Part shown: one piece after another, positions 57,076 to 64,000 of the stretch
Layout: each line of letters starts with the position of its first letter
Numbering within the stretch: the first letter of the stretch is position 1
Assembly: GCF_026805325.1 (NCBI RefSeq)
Contig: NZ_JAPRAT010000001.1
Span: 1-64,000, forward strand
Direction: 5' to 3'
From: Natronobacillus azotifigens
GTDB lineage: Bacteria > Bacillota > Bacilli > Bacillales > Amphibacillaceae
DNA length: 64,000 nt
Position numbers and translations under genes: made by a program
Notes under the pieces: model-generated
The model's input: the letters and a program-made list of their open reading frames with translations, nothing else
Told to the model about the DNA's origin: nothing
Database searches by the model: none

Positions 57076-58014
57076 TTATCTCTTATTACTTTTCGGGTCA
57101 AAAGCATCACGTAATCCATCTCCAATAAAATTAATCGATAAGACGGTTAGAAATATCCCCAGTCCAGGTGGGATCCACGCTTCCGGATGATTCCTTAAAA
57201 TACGAATATTTTGTGCTTCTGACAACATATTTCCCCATGTTGGGGTAGGCTGTGGAATGCCCATTCCAATAAAACTTAAACCAGACTCAATGATAATCAT
57301 TTGTGCCATCATTAACGTCGCGTTCACGATAATAGGTCCGATCGCATTTGGAATGAAATGTCGGAAAATAATGCGGAAATCGGATGCACCGATGGCTCGA
57401 GCGCCTAAGACGAATTCTTGTTCGCGAAGCGAAAGGAAGGTCCCTCGAATAATTCGTGTTAAATTGGGCCAGATGGTTAAAGCAATAATACAAACAAATA
57501 AAGCGGTGGTAATCGTTGGCACCAAAGCAATAATCGTTAATGCAAGTACAAGAAATGGGAGCGCCAATACCAAATCAGTGAAACGCATAATCAAACTATC
57601 AACTTTTCCACCATAATAACCAGAAATGGAACCTAAAGTGACACCGATTATTAAAGTGAAGAGCATCGCACTAAATCCGACAATTAAGGAGATGCGTGAA
57701 CCATATAACAAACGAGCGAAGTTGTCACGTCCAGAACCATCTGTTCCGAGAATATGTTCACTACTTGGTCCATTTTCAATTTTCATCAAATCACTTTTGG
57801 TTGGATCAAGATCGGTTAATAATGGTGCAAAAATAGAAGCAAGAATAATAGTCAACAAAACAACGATACCTAATACGGCTAATTTATTATTTAGAAATCT
57901 ACGTAAAGCTAGTTGAAAAGGACTTTTACTATTACTAGATCTAGCGTTTTGATCCAAGGGTGGTTGCGGTGATACTGGATCAATTTCTGTTGCCCCTTGT
58001 GGACTAGGTTGCAT
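57076..58014 (-). CDS. Oligopeptide ABC permease, OppC type
   Basis: 312-residue permease with a 30-residue cytosolic lead and six helices; the EAA-like loop (RAIGASDFRIIFRHFIPNA) and FIGMGIPQPTPTWGNML are typical of OppC/DppC. Start ATG at 58014 has GAGGTG seven bases upstream. Last of the five-gene operon; partner OppB gene overlaps slightly. Confidence 0.9.
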   Translation of the reverse strand: MQPSPQGATEIDPVSPQPPLDQNARSSNSKSPFQLALRRFLNNKLAVLGIVVLLTIILASIFAPLLTDLDPTKSDLMKIENGPSSEHILGTDGSGRDNFARLLYGSRISLIVGFSAMLFTLIIGVTLGSISGYYGGKVDSLIMRFTDLVLALPFLVLALTIIALVPTITTALFVCIIALTIWPNLTRIIRGTFLSLREQEFVLGARAIGASDFRIIFRHFIPNAIGPIIVNATLMMAQMIIIESGLSFIGMGIPQPTPTWGNMLSEAQNIRILRNHPEAWIPPGLGIFLTVLSINFIGDGLRDAFDPKSNKR

Positions 58015-58025
58015 ACACATACACC

Positions 58026-58991
58026 TCAATCATAACGAATTCTCGGATCTACAACACAATAGAATATATCGGCGAGTAAATTACCGACAAGTATGAATAC
58101 GCCAAATAATAAGTTTATCGACATGATTACCGGATAATCCCGATTGGTTATCGATTGTAAAAAAAGCGTACCAAGACCCGGAAAATTAAAGACTTGTTCT
58201 GTAATGACAGCACCACTGACTAGCACACCGAACTCAATTCCCATTAATGTGATGATAGGGATTAACGCATTTCTTAACGTGTGTTTATAAAGAACGTTAT
58301 TGCTACTCATGCCTTTTGCTTTAGCTGTTCGAATATAGTCACTTCCAAGTACGTCAAGAACCTCTGAACGCATGTAACGCATATAAGTTGCTGTACCAGC
58401 CAAACCAAGTGTAATCCCTGGTAACACGAGGTGGTGTAAACGATCTATTAGTTCTGCAAATCCAGTAACATCATTACTAGATACGGTACCTTGTGATGGG
58501 AACCAACCAAAATGAATCGCGAAGATATAAATAGCAATTAAACCAAAAAAGAAATTGGGAATAGCAAGGCCCAAAAAACCAAAACCTGTCGTTGCATAAT
58601 CCAGTATTGAGTATGGTTTTTTGGCTGAATAGATCCCAATCGGAATCGAGACGACTAATGTAATGGTTAATGAAAATAGTCCTAAGTATAACGTATTCGC
58701 AAATCGTTGACTAATTAATTCTAGCACAGACCTACCATTATAATAAATCGAGTTACCAAAGTCCCCCTGTAAGATATTTTTCATCCAATTCATATATTGA
58801 ACAGGATAGGGATCATTGAGTCCAAGCGCCTCTCGTTGCTGTTGATAGACTTCGGGATTAACGGTTGGATCTAACATTCTGCCTGTAAAAGGATCTCCTG
58901 GTGCAGCCTGAGCAAGTGCGAAGACCATTACCGTTAAGGCAAATAACATCGGGATAAAAACTAATATTCTACGAATAATATATTTATACAT
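58026..58991 (-). CDS. Oligopeptide ABC permease, OppB type
   Basis: 321-residue permease with six helices; the N-terminal RRILVFIPMLFALTVMVFAL and the EAA region KGMSSNNVLYKHTLRNALIP are family hallmarks. Preceded by GGGAGG. It pairs with the OppC-type permease. Confidence 0.92.
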   Translation of the reverse strand: MYKYIIRRILVFIPMLFALTVMVFALAQAAPGDPFTGRMLDPTVNPEVYQQQREALGLNDPYPVQYMNWMKNILQGDFGNSIYYNGRSVLELISQRFANTLYLGLFSLTITLVVSIPIGIYSAKKPYSILDYATTGFGFLGLAIPNFFFGLIAIYIFAIHFGWFPSQGTVSSNDVTGFAELIDRLHHLVLPGITLGLAGTATYMRYMRSEVLDVLGSDYIRTAKAKGMSSNNVLYKHTLRNALIPIITLMGIEFGVLVSGAVITEQVFNFPGLGTLFLQSITNRDYPVIMSINLLFGVFILVGNLLADIFYCVVDPRIRYD

Positions 58992-59063
58992 GATTGACTT
59001 CCTCCCTGTTTAAAAAGGGGTGGGTATGTGATATCACATACCCATAAATATCGTTTTATGATT

Positions 59064-60842
59064 TTATTCTTCAATCCACCATTCATGTGGATTGTTTATA
59101 AATGAATATGGTAGCGGATCTACGCCATTTAAACGGTCATTATATGCATACAGCTTGTTTTGTGCATAAAGGATCACGGCAGGTAAGTCTTCAGTAAATA
59201 GATTTTGCCAATCGTGGTAGACTGCTGTACGATAGTCTTGTTCAAAAGCTTCCGGAGCAGCTAATGCTTTTTGTAATAATTCAACCGATTCTGGATTGTT
59301 CCAACGAGAGAAGTTGTAAGCAGCCGTCGTGTTCCATAATCCAGATGGATCAGGATCGGTACTTGATAAGCTCCAGCCGATTAGATAAAGATCCATGTCG
59401 TTATCGTCATTTTCCAGTTCTTCAGCATACGCACTAAATTCCTTTGGTTGTCGTAGGTTAATGTTGATACCTACTTCTTGTAAATTCTCTTGAATAATTG
59501 GAGCAGAACGTTCGCGTAATTCATTACCTTGTGGATAATCAAGATTTAGCACCCATTCTTCTCCATCAGGTGTTTCGCGGAATCCGTCTCCCGTTACATC
59601 TACATAACCTGCTTCGTCCAAAAGGGCCATAGCAGCTTCTGGATTGTATTCATTTTGATTCACATCATCTGTATAAGCCCAGAATTGTGGTGCAATTGGT
59701 GAGTTAATCACTTCCCCACGACCATACAATAGTCCATTCACAAAACCAGGTCGATTGATTGCTTGAGCAATCGCTTGACGAACTAATGGATCAGCCACCT
59801 TTTCATTTTCAACCCAATTATCAGGATCAATTACGCCATTTTCGACATCCTCGCTTGTGCGGTGGTTTAATTTAAAGCCCATTAGTTGGTAGCCGAAATC
59901 AGCTTGTTCTACAATCGTTATATTTCCAAAACCTTCTACTGTTTCATAATCTGCAGCTGCGATACCTTCAGGATCAGCAATAAAATCTACCTCTCCTGTT
60001 TGTAACAATCCTGTCATTACCGAATGATTCACTACACGCCAAACGATTTCATCAATTTTTGGTTGGCCTTGCCAGTAATTCTCGTAACTGGTTAGTATAT
60101 ATTGTTCGCGTTCTACCATGTCCGTAAAAGCAAAAGGACCTGTACCAATAACTTCGCCTGGATCTAGTGTTGCGGAAGCGGATGGCATATCTGCTACTGC
60201 TATATCACTAAAAATGTGCTCTGGTATAATAGAAAAACTAGAATAATATAGTGGATTCACATTTGGTGCTTCAAAATGAAACGTTACTGTGTGATCGTCA
60301 TCTGCTGTAACACCAACAAATTCATCCGTTTCTCCACTGCTGTATGCTTCGTAACCGAGTAATGGTTCAACGAAATTGGTTCGAACTCCTCCTGCTGGTC
60401 CATACTCAGGGTCAGCGATGGTTTTGTAGGTGAAGACAACATCATGTGCTGTAAATGGTTCACCATCATGCCACGTCACATCTTCTTCTAAAAAGAAGGT
60501 TATTTCCGTTTGATCTTCATTGGTTTCCCAATCTTTTGCTAATTGTGGGATAAATTCTAGATTGTTATTTTGACTAACTAGAGCTTCGTGTGTAAAAGAT
60601 AAAATATTATTCTCGTAAGTTTCGGTATAAAAAATAGGGTTAAATAAACCTGTTGGAGCCGAATGAATTGCTCCGGTTAGCCTGCTTGTCGATGGTTCAT
60701 TATCTTGTGGATCTTCTGTTTCCACAGGATCGTTATTATTATCAGCTGTCGTTTCCTCCTCTTCATCATTTCCACAAGCTACGAGTAAAGTACTAAATAG
60801 GAGAATGAAGAGCATCATCCACCAATACTTCTTGTTTTTCAT
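59064..60842 (-). CDS. Oligopeptide-binding lipoprotein, OppA type
   Basis: 592-residue extracellular lipoprotein. A signal peptide with lipobox LLVAC (Cys23) is followed by an acidic linker and the SBP_bac_5 domain (about 55-590; WHDGEPFTAHDVVFTYK). Very acidic composition suits a saline habitat. It resembles AppA/OppA; ligand peptide or nickel/sugar oligomers cannot be set. The repeat element at 60926-61082 separates it from the ATPase genes upstream. Confidence 0.92.
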   Translation of the reverse strand: MKNKKYWWMMLFILLFSTLLVACGNDEEEETTADNNNDPVETEDPQDNEPSTSRLTGAIHSAPTGLFNPIFYTETYENNILSFTHEALVSQNNNLEFIPQLAKDWETNEDQTEITFFLEEDVTWHDGEPFTAHDVVFTYKTIADPEYGPAGGVRTNFVEPLLGYEAYSSGETDEFVGVTADDDHTVTFHFEAPNVNPLYYSSFSIIPEHIFSDIAVADMPSASATLDPGEVIGTGPFAFTDMVEREQYILTSYENYWQGQPKIDEIVWRVVNHSVMTGLLQTGEVDFIADPEGIAAADYETVEGFGNITIVEQADFGYQLMGFKLNHRTSEDVENGVIDPDNWVENEKVADPLVRQAIAQAINRPGFVNGLLYGRGEVINSPIAPQFWAYTDDVNQNEYNPEAAMALLDEAGYVDVTGDGFRETPDGEEWVLNLDYPQGNELRERSAPIIQENLQEVGININLRQPKEFSAYAEELENDDNDMDLYLIGWSLSSTDPDPSGLWNTTAAYNFSRWNNPESVELLQKALAAPEAFEQDYRTAVYHDWQNLFTEDLPAVILYAQNKLYAYNDRLNGVDPLPYSFINNPHEWWIEE

Positions 60843-60925
60843 ACGATTTCCCCCTCTTAAAATGAGATCAAATTTTTTCGAAAACCCGTGTTCCGCAATG
60901 GATAAAAAAGCATCACCTCCTAAAA

Positions 60926-61082
60926 TTTATCCCGGAGCAACCGTCCGTAAGACTCCCACTTCAAAACAACGAGAATATCAAGATGTTTAAGTGGGAGTAA
61001 CGGACGCTAGCACCCCGAATGGTTCAACTAACAATCAGTGGGAATACCTAAAAAACCCCACTGATTGAAGTTTCACTTTATT
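60926..61082. repeat. Palindromic dispersed element (family 1, copy B)
   Basis: About 157-base copy of the element at 16221-16403, with the same CGTCCGT-CTCCCACTT hairpin and CAATCAGTGGG / CCCACTGATTG hairpin, lying between the ATPase genes and the binding-protein gene of the opp cluster. No reading frame. Confidence 0.75.
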
Positions 61083-61101
61083 GATGGATAATTAAAACTA
61101 A

Positions 61102-62118
61102 TTATCTATCATATAAATGACAAGCAACAAAGTGCCCGTTTTTCTTTTCTAACAACTCAGGTCGATCTACTTTGCACCGATCATGTGCCATTGGACATCT
61201 CGTGCGAAATGCACAACCTGAAGGTGGATCAGACGGACTTGGTAAATCTCCTTTTAAAATAATCTTCTCCCTTTTGTGATCAATATCTGTGATTGGAACT
61301 GAAGAGAGGAGTGCTTGTGTGTATGGATGTAATGGATTATCATAAATCGCTTCTTTCGGAGCAATCTCTGCAATTCGTCCTAAATACATGACAGCTACTC
61401 GATCGCTTATATGTTTTACAACACTAAGGTCGTGGGCAATAAAAAGATAAGTAAGGTTTAATTCGTCTTGTAAATCAGCCATCAAGTTTAATACTTGTGC
61501 TTGAATAGACACATCTAATGCAGATACTGGCTCATCTCCAATAACGAACTTTGGCGAAATGGCAAGCGCACGAGCAATGCTAATCCGTTGTCGTTGACCC
61601 CCTGAAAATTCATGAGGGTATTTCGCTCTGTCGTCCGCTCTCAGTCCCACTTTTTCCAGCATAGAAATTGCTTTTTCTTTTCGTTCGACTTTTGATAAAT
61701 TTGTTTGAATGAGTAATGGTTCTTCAATTAGTTGACCAACGCTCATTTTTGAATTTAATGATGCAAACGGATCTTGAAAGACGATTTGCATATCACGTCG
61801 ATAGTTTCGTAGTTTTTCGTTCGATAAATTGGTAATATCTTGATTATCAAAATAAATCTTACCTTCAGTGGGAGCTAATAGTCTTATGATCATCCGACCA
61901 AGTGTAGATTTTCCAGAACCAGATTCACCTACAACTCCGAGTGTTTCTCCTTTTTTTATGGCCAAAGATACATCATCAACTGCCTTTACATGTCCAATAG
62001 TATGTTTGAGGATCCCTCCTTTAATGGGGAAATATTTTTTTATATTTTCCACCCGTACCAATGTATCTTGATCTACTGAGGTGATTGAACGCGATTTTTC
62101 TTCCAACGTTGTTGCCAT
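61102..62118 (-). CDS. Oligopeptide ABC ATPase, OppF type
   Basis: 338-residue ATPase with GESGSGKST (about residues 65-73), signature FSGGQRQRI, Walker B VIGDEPVSALD, and a Cys-rich C terminus (GCAFRTRCPMAHDRCK) that may bind an iron-sulfur cluster as in other OppD/F. It forms the heterodimeric engine with OppD. Confidence 0.93.
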   Translation of the reverse strand: MATTLEEKSRSITSVDQDTLVRVENIKKYFPIKGGILKHTIGHVKAVDDVSLAIKKGETLGVVGESGSGKSTLGRMIIRLLAPTEGKIYFDNQDITNLSNEKLRNYRRDMQIVFQDPFASLNSKMSVGQLIEEPLLIQTNLSKVERKEKAISMLEKVGLRADDRAKYPHEFSGGQRQRISIARALAISPKFVIGDEPVSALDVSIQAQVLNLMADLQDELNLTYLFIAHDLSVVKHISDRVAVMYLGRIAEIAPKEAIYDNPLHPYTQALLSSVPITDIDHKREKIILKGDLPSPSDPPSGCAFRTRCPMAHDRCKVDRPELLEKKNGHFVACHLYDR

Positions 62119-62130
62119 GATTAGCCTCCT

Positions 62131-63114
62131 TTACTTTTCTTCTTCCTCGTATAAAAAACATCGAACACCATGCCCTGAATCATCGGAAAGAATGTCCGGG
62201 TTTGTCTTGATACACTTCTCCATCACATGAGGACAGCGGGTGGAAAATCGGCATCCTTCAGGAAAATTATCCGCAGCGGGAACCGTTCCTTTGATCGTTC
62301 CTAATCGGTCTGAACTCTGGTCAAGACTAGGCAAACTTTCTAGTAATCCATTGGTATAAGGATGTTTTGCCGATTTGAACAATTGTCGTTTTGTTCCTTG
62401 TTCAACAATTTGCCCACCATACATAACAAGAACGCGATCCGCATATTCAGCGACTACACCGAGATCATGCGTGATCAGAAGTACCGCCATATTAAACTTT
62501 TTTTTCATTTCATTTATTAGATCAAGGATTTGTGCTTGGATGGTAACATCTAATGCTGTTGTTGGTTCATCAGCAATTAATAGTTTTGGTTCGCAAGAGA
62601 TAGCGATGGCAATCATTACACGTTGTCGCATGCCACCTGAGAGTTGGTGAGGGTATTCTTTCATGGTTGCTTCAGCACGGGGGAAACCAACTGTTTTTAG
62701 TAATTCTATTGCTTGTTTTCTAGCATCTTTTTTTGATATTTTCTTGTGTTTGCGTAATACTTCAATGATTTGATTACCTATTGTATATACCGGATTTAAT
62801 GCCGTCATGGGTTCCTGAAAGATCATACCAACTTCTTTGCCTCGAATTTTTGTCATTTTTCGATTAGACAGTTGAACAAGCTCTCTACCTTCTAGTTGAA
62901 TGGATCCATTAACAATCTTTCCAGGTTTGTCAATAAGTTGCATAATCGACAATGAAGTAATACTTTTCCCGCTGCCAGATTCTCCTACTAATGCAACTGT
63001 TTCACCAGGGTGAATAGAGAAATTCACACGATCAACCGCTTTAGCAATGTTACTATTTTCTAAATAAAAATAAGTTTTCAAATCTTCTACTGATAACACA
63101 GCAGGATTGGTCAT
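62131..63114 (-). CDS. Oligopeptide ABC ATPase, OppD type
   Basis: 327-residue ATPase with GESGSGKSI (about 40-48), signature LSGGMRQRV, Walker B LLIADEPTTALD, and C-terminal GCRFSTRCPHVMEKC cysteines. First gene of the opp operon on the minus strand; OppF follows after 12 bases. Confidence 0.93.
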   Translation of the reverse strand: MTNPAVLSVEDLKTYFYLENSNIAKAVDRVNFSIHPGETVALVGESGSGKSITSLSIMQLIDKPGKIVNGSIQLEGRELVQLSNRKMTKIRGKEVGMIFQEPMTALNPVYTIGNQIIEVLRKHKKISKKDARKQAIELLKTVGFPRAEATMKEYPHQLSGGMRQRVMIAIAISCEPKLLIADEPTTALDVTIQAQILDLINEMKKKFNMAVLLITHDLGVVAEYADRVLVMYGGQIVEQGTKRQLFKSAKHPYTNGLLESLPSLDQSSDRLGTIKGTVPAADNFPEGCRFSTRCPHVMEKCIKTNPDILSDDSGHGVRCFLYEEEEK

Positions 63115-63529
63115 GGTTACACCGCCTTTATAGAATATTTTTTCACGTGATAATTACGTTATCTTTATTAACATCTATTAAATTATTTGAATAGTAAAAA
63201 AATTCCGAAGAAAGATTTAACTATTATATTGATTTTGAAATGAATTTGGAAATAGGAAGCTTACATCTACAGGCTTACTGTCATGTTTTTTAATATTTTA
63301 CTAATTTAAATCAAAAAAATTACATTTATTTTAAATTTATTTTATGTTACCTTTTATCACGTGGTAAAGTCATTAAGCCTGTAAGATAACATAACAGACT
63401 TATTGTGATCTTGGTGAAAATCATGTCATGATAGAAGTGTGTTTTTTACGAATGCGTGTTGGTAATTGTTTTAAGATATGCATGTAATTGAAAATAGATG
63501 TTATTAGAATGTTAGAAAGGATGAATAAG
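63115..63529. promoter_or_regulatory. Divergent intergenic region with inverted motifs
   Basis: Between opp and the reductase gene: CACGTGATAA at 63144-63153 and its inverted copy TTATCACGTG at 63354-63363; TACAGGCTTA at 63268-63277 and TAAGCCTGTA at 63374-63383. They may be regulator sites; no gene is seen. The rest is A+T-rich promoter sequence. Confidence 0.4.
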
Positions 63530-64000
63530 ATGGAGATAAAAACTATCGCCATTATTGGCATGGGCGCTTTGGGCGTGATGTATGCAGATCACTTTTCTAA
63601 AAAGTTACCGGAAAAATCTGTTCGTGTTATCGCTGATCAAACAAGAATTGAACGTTATCAAAAAGAAGGTATTTACAGTAATGGAGAGCCTTGTTATTTT
63701 CATTTTGTAACACCAGAAGAGACAATGCCCCCAGCTGACCTAGTTATCTTTACTGTGAAGTACCGTGCATTACCAGAAGCAATGAAAGCAGTAAAAAATC
63801 AGGTTGGAAAGCAAACAATTCTTATGTCTGCTTTAAATGGTATCTCAAGTGAAAAAGACATCGGAGAAGTTTTTGGTATGGATAAAGTACTCTATTGTGT
63901 TGCTCAAGGAATGGATGCAGTAAAAGAAAAAAATCAGTTGATTTATGCAAATAAAGGAAGATTATGTTTTGGTGAAAAAAAGATGGAGAAGCCTACAGGA
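63530..64000 (+). CDS. 2-dehydropantoate 2-reductase (5' part, runs off window)
   Basis: 157 codons of a ketopantoate reductase-family NADPH enzyme (PanE type, pantothenate pathway, or a related opine-like dehydrogenase). The N terminus shows the Rossmann motif IAIIGMGALGVMYA, and FTVKYRALPEAMKAV plus SALNGISSE are family-typical. ATG at 63530 with AGAAAGG upstream is preferred over ATG 63521. The gene continues past the window end. Confidence 0.8.
   Translation, partial: MEIKTIAIIGMGALGVMYADHFSKKLPEKSVRVIADQTRIERYQKEGIYSNGEPCYFHFVTPEETMPPADLVIFTVKYRALPEAMKAVKNQVGKQTILMSALNGISSEKDIGEVFGMDKVLYCVAQGMDAVKEKNQLIYANKGRLCFGEKKMEKPTG

Overview
The window reads as a chromosomal segment of a low-GC Gram-positive bacterium, most likely a halotolerant or alkaliphilic Bacillaceae member (Gracilibacillus/Oceanobacillus-like). 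The signs are A+T-rich codons, strong AGGAGG-type ribosome sites with many GTG and TTG starts, sigma-A type promoters, cre-like sites, a lic PTS operon, a YtrA-type ABC operon and an aeRF1-like VLRF1 protein. The genus is inference. No rRNA, tRNA, CRISPR array or prophage was seen.

Layout. 0-7.7 kb: a complete four-gene Wadjet anti-plasmid system in the order jetD-jetA-jetB-jetC, ending in a terminator. 7.9-10.6 kb: cadC-cadA heavy-metal efflux, bracketed by inverted copies of a small dispersed repeat. 11.0-12.8 kb: a second metal(loid)-type module made of a MarR regulator with a Cys-Cys motif, a 50-residue Cys-Cys peptide and a COG0701 permease interrupted by one in-frame TGA; matching operators precede the regulator and the permease. 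12.8-13.7 kb: decayed DNA with a short-chain dehydrogenase remnant and repeat relics. 13.7-16.8 kb: small housekeeping genes (YozQ-like, HAD phosphatase, glutaminase, small membrane and basic proteins).

16.8-38.9 kb is a large plant-glycan/rhamnoside locus: two AraC-type regulators (one fused to a GH39-like domain), a chemoreceptor, a ribose-type ABC importer, a GH3 glycosidase, a beta-phosphoglucomutase-like phosphatase and a GH78 alpha-L-rhamnosidase. Rhamnose catabolism follows: rhaB, rhaA, an iron alcohol dehydrogenase (lactaldehyde reductase type), rhaD and a DeoR regulator. The importer brings in a rhamnosylated oligosaccharide, GH78 and GH3 release monosaccharides, and the rha enzymes convert L-rhamnose to dihydroxyacetone phosphate and L-lactaldehyde, the latter reduced to propanediol (pathway inferred from families). 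39.2-44.8 kb: a licR-licABCH type PTS and 6-phospho-beta-glucosidase locus with three TTCC-N9-GGAA operator-like palindromes.

45-64 kb: a SEC-C remnant, polysaccharide deacetylase, a cation antiporter with a PII-like partner, a YczE-type membrane protein, a frameshifted S9 peptidase, a ferritin-like protein, a five-gene YtrA-type ABC operon controlled by a striking 23-bp perfect inverted repeat, a VLRF1 release-factor-like protein, a five-gene oligopeptide ABC importer (transcribed D-F-A-B-C on the minus strand) and the start of a ketopantoate reductase gene that runs off the end.

The most interesting items are the Wadjet system, the Cys-Cys metal(loid) module with its UGA-interrupted permease, the AraC-GH39 fusion, the YtrA operator hairpin that contains the ribosome site, and several dispersed palindromic repeat families.
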